Assembly (NCBI RefSeq): GCF_004345005.1
Contig: NZ_SMMX01000003.1
Location: forward strand, 186,001 to 250,000
Source of the DNA: Extibacter muris
GTDB lineage: Bacteria; Bacillota; Clostridia; Lachnospirales; Lachnospiraceae
Length of the DNA: 64,000 bases
Reading direction: 5' to 3'
Each line of letters starts with the position of its first letter. Within the stretch, counting starts at the first letter, position 1. The notes beneath the pieces are model-generated. The model worked only from the letters and a program-made list of their open reading frames with translations, had not been told where the DNA came from and did no database searches. Made by a program: the position numbers and the translations under genes. This document shows, piece by piece, positions 1-8,226 of the stretch.

Positions 1-1128
1 CTCATATTCATATCCAGCTTTAACAATGTATTTATCCAGCAGGACATCGAAAGCAGCCGCCAGCTCCAGCAGGCGTCGGAACTGACGCAGAAGTGCCTGC
101 CGCTGCTGCGTTACGGGATAAGCAAGGGGGACAATATGCATGAGCTGGCATCCGCGATATTGAGGGAGACGGACTGGATGGGGGTCATGATTACGGACAG
201 GACGGACATCCTGGAATGGCAGCAGGAGGGAATCGAGTATCAGCCGGACCTGACAAGCATACCAAGAGTCGGCAAATATGCCCTGCAGACCGGCGGCCTG
301 TCCACGATGTACAATGTGCCAAGAAGCAGCTCATGGTACGAGTGGATGAAGGAGTATTCCATGGCTGCGGCGCCCTTTGTCATAAAAGGGAAATCTGTCG
401 GGTGTCTGATCGTATGGATGAAGAAGAGATGGGTCTTCCGTAAAAGTGAGCTGGAACTTCTGCAGCATCTTGTCACGCTTGGTTCATTCCAGATTGCCAT
501 GGCCGAGCTGGAGCACCAGGAAATCATGCGGCAGCAGGCGGAGCTCAAGGCGCTTCAGTTCCAGGTCAATCCCCATTTCCTCTTCAATGCGTTGAATACG
601 ATATCGTGCGTGTGCAGGGAGAATGCCGGACGTGCCAGGGAACTTCTCGTGATTCTTGCCAACTACTTCCGTTATAATCTTGCCGGGGGCGCTGACATGG
701 TGCCCATGGAGGAAGAAATCAACCATGTGAAAGATTACCTTGAACTGGAAAAGGGCAGGTTTGAGGACAAGCTGACTGTGACGTATGACGTGCCCGAGCA
801 GATGGATATCATGATTCCGACGCTAATACTGCAGCCGGTTGTTGAAAACGCTGTAAAATATGGGATAAACCGGGAAGGAAAACGGATTGTAAATATAAGT
901 GTGCGGGAGGCGGAAGAGGGGTATGCCGTGGAAATCAGCGACAAAGGAAAAGGGTTTCCTGCCGAAGTCGTGGAAAAGCTGGAAGAAGGCGGAACCGTCG
1001 GCAGCAGCATCGGCCTCAGCAACGTATACAAAAGGATGAAGAGCACGTATGGAGAAGATTGCGGAATCCATATAACAAGCTCCGGTGACGGAAGCTGCGT
1101 GCAGCTCTGTTTCAAGAAAGGAAGATAA
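1..1128 (+). CDS. LytS-type sensor histidine kinase (5' end outside window)
   Basis: The frame is open from base 1 with no stop before the first internal ATG at 136, so this is the C-terminal 375 residues of a longer protein whose membrane part lies upstream. A GAF-like sensor segment occupies roughly the first 150 visible residues. It is followed by the His_kinase (PF06580) core: the H-box QFQVNPHFLFNALNTIS with its phospho-acceptor histidine, the N-box LQPVVENAVKYG, and the G-box pieces DKGKGFP and GLSNVYKRM. The protein autophosphorylates in response to an unknown signal, probably at the cell envelope. The response regulator starts 2 bases after the stop codon, so the two form one operon. 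The family is secure; the ligand is unknown. Confidence 0.9.
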   Translation, partial: LIFISSFNNVFIQQDIESSRQLQQASELTQKCLPLLRYGISKGDNMHELASAILRETDWMGVMITDRTDILEWQQEGIEYQPDLTSIPRVGKYALQTGGLSTMYNVPRSSSWYEWMKEYSMAAAPFVIKGKSVGCLIVWMKKRWVFRKSELELLQHLVTLGSFQIAMAELEHQEIMRQQAELKALQFQVNPHFLFNALNTISCVCRENAGRARELLVILANYFRYNLAGGADMVPMEEEINHVKDYLELEKGRFEDKLTVTYDVPEQMDIMIPTLILQPVVENAVKYGINREGKRIVNISVREAEEGYAVEISDKGKGFPAEVVEKLEEGGTVGSSIGLSNVYKRMKSTYGEDCGIHITSSGDGSCVQLCFKKGR

Positions 1129-1130
1129 GT

Positions 1131-1865
1131 ATGGCGGTAAGGATAGCGGTGATAGATGACGAGAGGCCTGCTAGAAGCGAGCTGAGGCACCAGCTCAGGG
1201 AACTCGTGCCGGACGCGGTGATAGAAGAAGGCGATTCCGGCGCTGCGGCACTGGAACTTGCGGGTGCCGGGAAGTACGACATGTTTTTTCTCGATATCAA
1301 CCTTGGGGATATAAACGGGACGGTTCTCGTCAATGCTCTGAAAAACATGCAGCAGGATGCAAAGATAATCTTTGTCACGGCTTATTCCGAATATGCGGTG
1401 ACCGCATTTGAACTCGGTGTGGAGGATTATATCCTGAAGCCCTACGACAAAGGAAGGCTCAAAAAAGTGCTGGAGAGGATACAGGTACAGCGTCCGTCCG
1501 CCGGCCATCAGGGACAGGCAGTAAAGCCACGTCCCGGCAAGATTGCAATCAGCAATGAGGGAAAGACGATATTTGAAGATATAGATGACATCATCTATAT
1601 CGAGACACATAACAGAGGATGCATGATACATACAGCTGAAAATGGATACTATGATGGGAAAAGTATCGGGGAATTTGAAAAGCGTCTGGAAGGGGACCGA
1701 TTCTTCCGCTGCCATAAAAGCTATCTGATCAATCTGGATAAAGTACGGGAAGTGTTTCCGTGGGGGAACAACAGCTTCGGGCTTAAGATGCAGGGGGGTG
1801 AACAGGAGGTTCTGCCGGTCGGCCGTGAGAAGACGAAGGTGCTGCGCCAGCTGCTTGGGTGGTAA
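1131..1865 (+). CDS. LytR/AgrA-family response regulator (receiver + LytTR domain)
   Basis: A 244-residue protein. The N-terminal receiver (about 1-120) has the acidic pair in VIDDERPARSE, the phospho-acceptor Asp in MFFLDINLGD, the Thr in FVTAYSEYA and the Lys in YILKPYDKG. The C-terminal LytTR DNA-binding domain (about 140-240) shows the typical IIYIETHNRG and FFRCHKSYLINLDKV blocks. It is the partner of the LytS-like kinase immediately upstream. Such pairs usually control murein hydrolase, carbon-overflow or transport genes. No target gene is adjacent, so the regulon cannot be named. Confidence 0.93.
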   Translation: MAVRIAVIDDERPARSELRHQLRELVPDAVIEEGDSGAAALELAGAGKYDMFFLDINLGDINGTVLVNALKNMQQDAKIIFVTAYSEYAVTAFELGVEDYILKPYDKGRLKKVLERIQVQRPSAGHQGQAVKPRPGKIAISNEGKTIFEDIDDIIYIETHNRGCMIHTAENGYYDGKSIGEFEKRLEGDRFFRCHKSYLINLDKVREVFPWGNNSFGLKMQGGEQEVLPVGREKTKVLRQLLGW

Positions 1866-1987
1866 GATTGCAGAAATGTATTTACATATATATGGTACAA
1901 ATATTGCTTTAAGCTTCCTGGATCGTTGTATCAACGAGGAAGATATGCTATTCTTCATTCATGGAGTAATCGTGTACAGGGTGGTGG

Positions 1988-2013
1988 CCTCCCAGCTTGC
2001 AGAAGAAGGGAGG
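1988..2013 (+). promoter_or_regulatory. Hairpin that can mask the toxin ribosome site
   Basis: CCTCCC at 1988-1993 is perfectly complementary to GGGAGG at 2008-2013, which is the Shine-Dalgarno sequence of the small toxin-like gene starting at 2022. Sequestering its own ribosome site is common for type I toxin messages. Function is inferred from the pairing only. Confidence 0.45.
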
Positions 2014-2021
2014 TGGTGCAA

Positions 2022-2117
2022 ATGAGTACATATGAAGCAATATCATTAATGATATCGTTTGGAATGTTAATCTTAGCACTGCTTGCCTATATAGATAGGA
2101 ATAACAAGTGTAAATAA
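2022..2117 (+). CDS. Putative holin-like small toxin (Hol_Tox type), 31 aa
   Basis: A short gene read from the ATG at 2022, preceded by a strong ribosome site (GGGAGG). The product has one hydrophobic helix (SLMISFGMLILALLAYI, residues 8-24) and a basic, polar tail ending NNKCK. This is the layout of the putative holin-like toxins that are widespread in Firmicutes and usually held in check by an antisense RNA. Translation from the upstream ATG at 1926 would add an arginine-rich, uncharacteristic leader. A stem-loop (2121-2150) follows directly. The family call rests on length and pattern; toxicity is not shown by sequence. Confidence 0.6.
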   Translation: MSTYEAISLMISFGMLILALLAYIDRNNKCK

Positions 2118-2120
2118 AAA

Positions 2121-2156
2121 CTACCCTGTGACTTTGCCGGTTCAGGGTAGTTTATT
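2121..2156 (+). terminator. Stem-loop behind the holin-like gene
   Basis: CTACCCTG at 2121-2128 pairs with CAGGGTAG at 2143-2150, followed by a short T-rich run (TTTATT). It sits 4 bases after the toxin stop codon and probably ends its message. The 2157-2296 stretch holds no gene that I can support; an antisense RNA could lie there. Confidence 0.55.
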
Positions 2157-2296
2157 ACTTTGACAGGCTAACCACTTTGTGGGCGGTTACTCCTATTTCT
2201 ATTTTCATTATAACATACTTTCTTTATTTGTAAAGGAAACTGTGTTTCCGGTACACGACAAACGCAGTGCATGGAACAGAAGAAGCTGACGATATC

Positions 2297-2335
2297 GGAA
2301 ACGCATAAAGACATATCTGAATGCGTTTCCTTTTT
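2297..2335 (+). terminator. Rho-independent terminator
   Basis: A perfect 10-bp stem (GGAAACGCAT at 2297-2306, ATGCGTTTCC at 2321-2330) is followed directly by five T. It lies just past the 3' end of the convergent broken GNAT gene and would stop transcription entering from the left. Confidence 0.7.
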
Positions 2336-2379
2336 ATGTATTAGATCAGACAGGCTGGATATCATAAAAACCGACGCCG

Positions 2380-2984
2380 TCAGGCGCAAAGGCAATCGTA
2401 CAGAAAGAAGGTCATCTCTTCCTGCTTCCCCTTAATTGTGAATGTCTCTTTTTCTTCCGCGGCCCGCTTCATGCCATGGCTCTCATAGAAGCCGTAATTG
2501 CAGCTCGTGTCCGTGTACAGGTAAAAACGCCTGATATCATTTCTTTTCATGTATGAGAGCATCTGTTCAAACAGCAGCGTTCCGATGTGCCTGCCCCTGT
2601 ACTCGGAAGCAGCTGCGAAGAAGGCGACCTCGCCTTCATAGTCTTTGCGGCTTCGCTCAGACAATGCCTTGTCTATGCTGCTGACATTCCGGAAGATCCG
2701 GGCTGTCTGCCTGCCCTCCCGGGACAGGAAGAGGGAGAGGACAGAGAGGATCTGCCGAATGCGGCAGGCGAACGGACAACGGTGGCTCCGGCAGCTTTCC
2801 CCTCTATCTCTGCTACCTGTGTGTATGTCTGATTGACCAGGCAGCTGTGCAGGAATACTTTTGCAAGCTTTGCCGCTGTCTTTGGCGTGCAGAGTTCATC
2901 GTAGTGCCACGCTTCCCGGATAATGCCGGTGAGGCTGGCCTCGTCATCTTTTTGATATTTCCTCAGTATAATCTGCGTATTCAT
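2380..2984 (-). pseudogene. GNAT acetyltransferase, broken by frameshifts
   Basis: The start (MNTQIILRKYQKDDEASL) and the acetyl-CoA-binding end (VAFFAAASEYRGRHIGTLLF, then YGFYESHGMKR) are clearly one GNAT protein, but they lie in different frames. Between about 2680 and 2790 the homologous sequence moves through a third frame (RQILSVLSLFLSREGR) before reaching TARIFRNVSSIDKALSERS, so at least two small indels are needed to restore a protein of about 200 aa. It is divergent from the MerR gene at 3067 and has a MerR-type promoter. It could be a true pseudogene or carry sequence errors. Confidence 0.75.
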
Positions 2985-3023
2985 CTTATCTCCTTTTTAT
3001 TTCTCTTTATTTGATTTATAATT

Positions 3024-3054
3024 ATCTTAAAGTATACAGTAAGTGTAAAGTCAA
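3024..3054 (-). promoter_or_regulatory. MerR-type promoter (19-bp spacer) for the GNAT gene
   Basis: On the minus strand TTGACT (3054-3049) and TAAGAT (3029-3024) are separated by 19 bases, the over-long spacer typical of promoters activated by MerR proteins through DNA distortion. It points at the broken GNAT gene, and its -35 end overlaps the ribosome site of the divergent MerR gene. Confidence 0.55.
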
Positions 3055-3066
3055 GGAGGAAATCAC

Positions 3067-3699
3067 ATGCAGCCTGACGCGGGGAAGATTACGACAGCCC
3101 AGTTTGCGAAATTGCACGGAATCAATAAGAGGACGCTGCATTATTATGACATGCTGAAAGACCTGAACATGAGCATCGAGGAGATAAAGGCCTATGTGGA
3201 CCACCCGGATGAAGAGGCTTTTCTTCAGATTGCAGATAACAAGCTTGCCGAGATCGACAGGGACATCAGGGTGCAGCGATGTGAAGAGGAATACTATTGT
3301 ATCACACCGTTTTCCCATAGTGATGATGGCTTAGAAGGAATCTATGCCCACATTAAGGATGTGTGGAGCACCAGGCAGTACAGTATGGGAATCGGCAGCT
3401 ACATTTCCGTTGACAACATTAAGCAGAAAGCATTCGACAGATACGAAGGGCTGTTCACTTATGCGCAGAAACGGACAGAGAAGGGCGTTATGGTAAGGCC
3501 AAAAGGGACATATCTGTGTGGCCTTATAAAAGGGACATGGGAGCATCTGCCCGAATTTTATGAAGAGCTGCTGCATTATGCGGATCAAAATAATCTGGAG
3601 CCCTTGGGATATGCCTATGAGATAGGGCTTAATGATTTTGTCATATCGGATATGGACGAATATATTACGCAGATTGCCATGCGTGTCACAGAGTCCTGA
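3067..3699 (+). CDS. MerR-family regulator with internal deletions
   Basis: A 210-residue protein. The N-terminus has a MerR helix-turn-helix start (AQFAKLHGINKRTLHYYD), but the next residues jump straight to LKDLNMSIEEIKAYVDHP. About 35 residues that normally form the wing and second helix are missing. The linker after LAEIDRDI also looks shortened. The C-terminal effector-binding part (about 90-210, GyrI/BltR-like) appears complete. The frame is intact, so a protein can be made, but normal operator binding is doubtful. It lies divergent to a broken GNAT gene behind a 19-bp-spacer promoter, a classic regulator-target pair in which both partners are now damaged. Confidence 0.75.
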   Translation: MQPDAGKITTAQFAKLHGINKRTLHYYDMLKDLNMSIEEIKAYVDHPDEEAFLQIADNKLAEIDRDIRVQRCEEEYYCITPFSHSDDGLEGIYAHIKDVWSTRQYSMGIGSYISVDNIKQKAFDRYEGLFTYAQKRTEKGVMVRPKGTYLCGLIKGTWEHLPEFYEELLHYADQNNLEPLGYAYEIGLNDFVISDMDEYITQIAMRVTES

Positions 3700-3804
3700 C
3701 AGAGGGGCAACGGCAGGCTTATCCATTTCTGGATGAAAAGTAGATTGACAGGCCTGCGTATGGCTGACATACTGGAAATATGAAAAGATATGAGGTGAAC
3801 AGGT

Positions 3805-4320
3805 ATGGAATTTATAATAGCTTCTTATGAGCAAGTAGACAGGATGTGCGAGATTACGGACATGGCAAAGCGGCAGCTTAAGAATCTTGGGCTGGACCAG
3901 TGGCAGAAAGGTTATCCGTCCAGAGAAGTATGGATGGAAGATGCGAGGACAGGCTGCACTTATCTTGCCGTGGAAGGGGATGAGATCCTTGGCATCTTCG
4001 CCTTTCAGAAAGAGCCTGACCCGTCCTATGCCGTCATCGACGGCGAGTGGCTGACGGATGGCAGGTATGCGTCCATGCACAGGGTATGCGTATCTGACGC
4101 GTGTAAAGGAAGAGGCGTGGCGGGCAAGATGTTTGAACATGGCTTCAGGCTTGCCAGGGAAGCCGGGTTCCCGTCCGTACGGATCGATACCCATCCAGGT
4201 AATATGCCGATGCAGAGGGCGCTTGAGAAGTCCGGGTTCGTGAGGTGCGGAGAAATCGTCCTGGCAGAAGGGTGCGAGGCAGGGGATAAAAGGATAGCAT
4301 TTGAACGGATACTGGAATAG
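3805..4320 (+). CDS. GNAT-family N-acetyltransferase
   Basis: A 171-residue single-domain GNAT protein. The acetyl-CoA signature is visible as VCVSDACKGRGVAGKMFEHG (about residues 95-114), followed by SVRIDTHPGNMPMQRALEKS GF-type strand/helix elements ending in GFVRCGEI. It starts at the ATG at 3805 after an AGGTGAACAGGT ribosome site. Its substrate cannot be predicted. The HAD gene begins 28 bases downstream with its own ribosome site, so co-transcription is likely. Confidence 0.88.
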   Translation: MEFIIASYEQVDRMCEITDMAKRQLKNLGLDQWQKGYPSREVWMEDARTGCTYLAVEGDEILGIFAFQKEPDPSYAVIDGEWLTDGRYASMHRVCVSDACKGRGVAGKMFEHGFRLAREAGFPSVRIDTHPGNMPMQRALEKSGFVRCGEIVLAEGCEAGDKRIAFERILE

Positions 4321-4348
4321 CAGGTGCTGAAAGGAGGAAGCAGAATAG

Positions 4349-5029
4349 ATGTTAAAAGCAGTATTTGTCGATTACACGGGCACGATCGTCAAAGAAGAGG
4401 GTCCGGATATCCAGGAAGTGATCAGCAGGACGTACAGGAACAGCGACATAGAAAGTCCCCAGGCCATGGTATCCTATTGGTGGAAGTTATTGAATGAATA
4501 TGAGGAGAAGAGCTGTGGCAGCAGCTATATATCAGAGGATGATATAGTGGACGAGCTTCTGAACATATGCGAACGAGAGCTTCACCTGGAAGAGAATCTG
4601 GAAGAGCTGCATGCAGCCTTCCAGCGGTTCTGGATGTACGCGCCTGCATATGAGGATACGAAAGAATTTTTTGAGAACTGCCCGCTGCCTGTCTATATCA
4701 TAAGCAACAATGCGGGGAAATATATTGAAGAGAGCATGAAAGACAAGGGGCTGCATCCGGCGGGCATCATAAGCAGTGATATGGCAAGGGCGTATAAGCC
4801 TCACAGGGCAGTGTTTGAAAAGGCACTGGAAGTAAGCGGATGCAGGGCGGACGAAGTAATACACATCGGGGATTCCGTATCTTCTGACGTAGAGGGGGCC
4901 ATAGCCGCGGGCATAAGGCCGGTTCTCATAGACCGCGAAGGTACGAAAGCGGCGGAAGGGGTCCTGGCGGTGAAGTCCCTGACCGAAGTATTGCCGTTAT
5001 TGGACAGCCAAAGCAGACAAGCAAAATAA
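4349..5029 (+). CDS. HAD-superfamily phosphatase-like hydrolase
   Basis: A 226-residue protein with all four HAD motifs: the nucleophile loop FVDYTGT near the N-terminus, motif II YIISNN (about 120), motif III lysine in ARAYKPHRAVF (about 150), and motif IV HIGDSVSSDVEGA (about 175). A helical cap sits between motifs I and II, as in subfamily I phosphatases and haloacid dehalogenases. The glycyl-radical enzyme starts 31 bases later, so this phosphatase may serve the same pathway, for example by removing phosphate from a substrate or product. That link is inferred from position only. Confidence 0.87.
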   Translation: MLKAVFVDYTGTIVKEEGPDIQEVISRTYRNSDIESPQAMVSYWWKLLNEYEEKSCGSSYISEDDIVDELLNICERELHLEENLEELHAAFQRFWMYAPAYEDTKEFFENCPLPVYIISNNAGKYIEESMKDKGLHPAGIISSDMARAYKPHRAVFEKALEVSGCRADEVIHIGDSVSSDVEGAIAAGIRPVLIDREGTKAAEGVLAVKSLTEVLPLLDSQSRQAK

Positions 5030-5060
5030 CCATATTCTGATAAGCAGGGAGGGAAGCGTT

Positions 5061-7430
5061 ATGATTACAGACAGAATTGAGAAGATCAGACAGAACTATG
5101 TCAATGCCCGGCCGGCCATCTCGTGCGAGCGGGCTTACTTGTGGACGGAGTCCCACAAAAAGACAGAAGGCCGGCAAGTCGCCATTCGCAGGGCGCAGGC
5201 TTTTTATGACACCTGCGATAAGCTCGCAGTGCATATTTTTGACGGGGAACTTATCGTAGGGGCAGTCGGCGAGTTCCGAAAGTGTGGAATCCTGACGCCG
5301 GAGTTCTCCTGGCTCTGGGTGGATAAGGAGATGGACGGATTCGACAAGAGGCCCCAGGACCCGTATGTTATGACCGATGAGCAGAGAGCGTTCGTACGCG
5401 AGAATATCTTTCCCTACTGGAAGGATAAGTCGCTTGAGGAGGCTTTTCTGGCAAGAGTGCCGGAGGAGACATATAAGATTGGTGTAGATACAGGGGTGAT
5501 CGACAATGATTCCAAATGGCGGCAGGCTGTCGGAGAGGTAACGCCGGATTATCAGGATGTACTCTTCGTAAAGGGGTTCGGCGGGATTATAAGGGAAGCA
5601 GAAGAGAAGATAGCAGAGCTTGACGAGACGGTACCTGACGAGATGGATAAGATTATATTCTACCGCTCTGTCATTCTTACGTCCAAAGGTATCATACGTT
5701 TTGCAAACCGATATGCCGACGAGGCAGAACGTATGGCGGCTGAGCAGGAAGATGGCAAGAGAAAAGAGGAATTGCTGCGCATAGCCGCCAACTGCCGGAA
5801 AGTGCCCGAATCTCCGCCGGAGACATTTTATGAGGCCATACAGTTCGTATGGTTTACCCAGATCGGCGGCATCTTGTCAGAGAATCCGCTGTCCCTGAAT
5901 CCGGGACGCTTTGACCAGTATATGAATCCATATTATGAAGCAGACAGGGCCGGGGGGATTATAACCGAGGATCTGGCCCAGGAGCTTATAGAGGCGCTCT
6001 GGCTGAAGTATTCGGAATGGGTGTGGACCATATCGGCCAATACGGCGGATTACTTTGCAGGATATAACCAGTTCCAGAATCTTACCGTAGGCGGGAGGAC
6101 GAGGGAAGGGCTGGATGCCACGAATGACATTACATATATGGCTTTGAAGGCGACGGAAGAAGTGAAGACGCACCAGCCTGGGTTAAGCGTCCGGATACAT
6201 GCGGACTGCCCGGAGGAGTTCCTTGGTGCGGTGACGCATCTTGTGAGCAAGGGGACTGGTTTCCCGGCTATCCACAACGACAGCGTCGGCTACCAGATGC
6301 TCCTGAATGCCGGATATGAACCGGAGGATGCCAGGGACTGGAATAATTGTGGATGTGTCGTTCCTCATTACCGTAAGACCGGCGAGTGGACGGCTGCTGT
6401 AAATGTGAACTTCGGCTGCGCGCTGGAATATGCGCTGAACGAAGGAAAGAGCCGGATGACCGGGGAGAAGATGGGGCTTCCAGAGAAGCCTTGCAGAGAC
6501 TTCGCCTCTTATGAAGAGGTAAAGGATGCGTTCTATAAGCAGTTTGAGAACCTATGCAGGCATTCCATCATTGCTACGGTAACAGCCCAGAAGCTGCATC
6601 AGGAGATGGTGCCGAGACCGTTTCTCTCCTCCTGCATCGAGGCGTGCCTGGAAGACGGGAAGGACTTGAGCAATGGCGGGGCCAAATATAACGTAGGTCC
6701 GGTTATCACAGGGATCGGCCTGGCTGTTGTGGCAAATTCCCTGGCGGTTATAAAGAGGCTCGTATATGAGGATAAGGTGACGACGATGGAGGAACTCGAT
6801 GCGGCGCTGGCCGCCGACTGGGAAGGATACGAAGAGCTCAGGAAGAAAGCGCAGGCGGTTCCGAAGTACGGGAACGATGATGACTATGTAGACAAGATCG
6901 CCATAGAGATAGCAAACTGGTATTACCGGGAAATCCATCAATATAAAGACGTATTTGGATCCCCGTTCAATACTGCATTCATGGGAATCTCCAACTATAT
7001 CCCGATGGGCCGCGTGCTCGGCGCGACCCCGTGCGGAAGAAAGAACGGGGAGCCGTCCAGCGAAGGGGTGTCGCCTTATGCGGGGAGTGATACGTCTACA
7101 CCGCTGGCAGCCATGCGCTCCGCGGCAAAGGTGAACCAGGAGATTCATTCCGGAGGTACGCTACTGAACCTCAGGCTGAACCACGACCTGGTGGCTACGA
7201 AGAGAGGGCAGGCCAACCTGGGAGCGATGATTCAGTCCTTCTTTGCACTTGGCGCATTCCACGTGCAGTTTAACACCCTCTCGTCGAAGCTATTGAGAGA
7301 AGCACAGGCCAGGCCGGAAGAATACAAGGACCTGCTGGTCAGGGTGGCAGGATACAGCACACAGTTTGTCAATCTGTCCAAATCGATGCAGGACGCCATC
7401 ATTGCGAGGACGGAACATGCTGAATTCTAG
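5061..7430 (+). CDS. Glycyl-radical enzyme of unassigned reaction (atypical Cys-Val-Val active site)
   Basis: A 789-residue full-length pyruvate-formate-lyase-like protein. The C-terminal glycyl-radical loop RVAGYSTQF puts the radical on Gly764. The thiyl-radical loop is CGCVVPH with Cys432. Eliminating members (diol, choline, hydroxyproline and isethionate enzymes) have Cys-X-Glu here and PFL has Cys-Cys; this protein has neither, with Val434 where the catalytic glutamate would be and His436 after it. It is therefore not a standard dehydratase or PFL. It starts at the ATG at 5061 behind GGGAGG, with the dedicated activase just downstream. There are no microcompartment shell genes and no transporter alongside. 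The fold is certain; the reaction is unknown. Confidence 0.88.
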   Translation: MITDRIEKIRQNYVNARPAISCERAYLWTESHKKTEGRQVAIRRAQAFYDTCDKLAVHIFDGELIVGAVGEFRKCGILTPEFSWLWVDKEMDGFDKRPQDPYVMTDEQRAFVRENIFPYWKDKSLEEAFLARVPEETYKIGVDTGVIDNDSKWRQAVGEVTPDYQDVLFVKGFGGIIREAEEKIAELDETVPDEMDKIIFYRSVILTSKGIIRFANRYADEAERMAAEQEDGKRKEELLRIAANCRKVPESPPETFYEAIQFVWFTQIGGILSENPLSLNPGRFDQYMNPYYEADRAGGIITEDLAQELIEALWLKYSEWVWTISANTADYFAGYNQFQNLTVGGRTREGLDATNDITYMALKATEEVKTHQPGLSVRIHADCPEEFLGAVTHLVSKGTGFPAIHNDSVGYQMLLNAGYEPEDARDWNNCGCVVPHYRKTGEWTAAVNVNFGCALEYALNEGKSRMTGEKMGLPEKPCRDFASYEEVKDAFYKQFENLCRHSIIATVTAQKLHQEMVPRPFLSSCIEACLEDGKDLSNGGAKYNVGPVITGIGLAVVANSLAVIKRLVYEDKVTTMEELDAALAADWEGYEELRKKAQAVPKYGNDDDYVDKIAIEIANWYYREIHQYKDVFGSPFNTAFMGISNYIPMGRVLGATPCGRKNGEPSSEGVSPYAGSDTSTPLAAMRSAAKVNQEIHSGGTLLNLRLNHDLVATKRGQANLGAMIQSFFALGAFHVQFNTLSSKLLREAQARPEEYKDLLVRVAGYSTQFVNLSKSMQDAIIARTEHAEF

Positions 7431-7456
7431 AAATGCCTGTTGGTATGGAGGTTGAT

Positions 7457-8200
7457 ATGGCCGGAGGTTATGTAATGAATATACAGGACTTCTCTGTCAA
7501 TGACGGAGAAGGGATCCGGACGAACATATTTCTGGCGGGCTGTCCTCTTACGTGCGCCTGGTGCTCCAACCCGGAGGGCCAGACGCTTCAGAATGCCATG
7601 ACGTCCTATATGACAGTGGAAGAAGTGACAGATAAGGTGAAGAAGCAGATGTTATTCTACCGCATGTCCGGTGGCGGCGTGACCTTTTCAGGAGGGGAGG
7701 CCACCGTGCAGCAGGAGTTCCTGCGCTGTCTTGCCGGCCGGCTGTATGACATGGGAATCTCCCTTGCCATAGAGACATGCGGGCAGTTTGCATTTGAAGA
7801 AGTGAGGGATATTCTTGGGAAGATGGATTTGATTTTTTATGATATCAAGCATATGGATGCCGGGAAGCACAGGACCTTTACGGGAATATCCAACGAGAAG
7901 ATACTTTCTAACGTATCAAAGACGGCCAGGCTTGGCATCCCGCTCATCATAAGGGTGCCGGTCATCCATGGAGTGAATACGGATGGCGGCAATCTGGAAA
8001 GGACGTTTGCGTTCGTGAAAAAGGAAGCGCCCTTGGCAAAGCTGGAACTGCTTCCCTATCACACGTTCGGCGAGGGGAAATATGCAGAGCTTGGCATGCC
8101 GCTGCCGCCGGCCTCGTTCCAGACACCGTCCCAGGGAGAGATTGAAGCGTGGAATGAAGCGGCCCGCAAGGTTGGAATCGAGACGATATCCTATCGGTAG
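7457..8200 (+). CDS. Glycyl-radical enzyme activating enzyme (radical SAM, single cluster)
   Basis: About 247 residues. The radical-SAM motif CPLTCAWCSNPEG (CxxxCxxC) binds the [4Fe-4S] cluster that cleaves S-adenosylmethionine; GGGVTFSGGEAT supplies the SAM-binding GGE motif. It installs the glycyl radical on the enzyme encoded 26 bases upstream. Most activases of non-PFL glycyl-radical enzymes carry a ferredoxin-like insert with two more clusters between these motifs. Here the insert is short and has no cysteines, so the protein resembles PFL activase in size. I chose the ATG at 7457, behind GGAGG at 7447; in-frame ATGs at 7433 and 7475 are alternatives. Confidence 0.9.
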   Translation: MAGGYVMNIQDFSVNDGEGIRTNIFLAGCPLTCAWCSNPEGQTLQNAMTSYMTVEEVTDKVKKQMLFYRMSGGGVTFSGGEATVQQEFLRCLAGRLYDMGISLAIETCGQFAFEEVRDILGKMDLIFYDIKHMDAGKHRTFTGISNEKILSNVSKTARLGIPLIIRVPVIHGVNTDGGNLERTFAFVKKEAPLAKLELLPYHTFGEGKYAELGMPLPPASFQTPSQGEIEAWNEAARKVGIETISYR

Positions 8201-8226
8201 GCGGAAGGCAAGTCCAGAATATCTTG

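Noticed and set aside
735-1958. 407-aa open frame on the minus strand
   Set aside because: Complete antisense shadow of the LytS/LytR genes; no domain, and the sense genes are secure.
5061-7430. Annotation as formate acetyltransferase (PFL) or hydroxyproline dehydratase
   Set aside because: The adjacent Cys-Cys pair of PFL is absent, and the Cys-X-Glu of HypD is Cys-Val-Val here.
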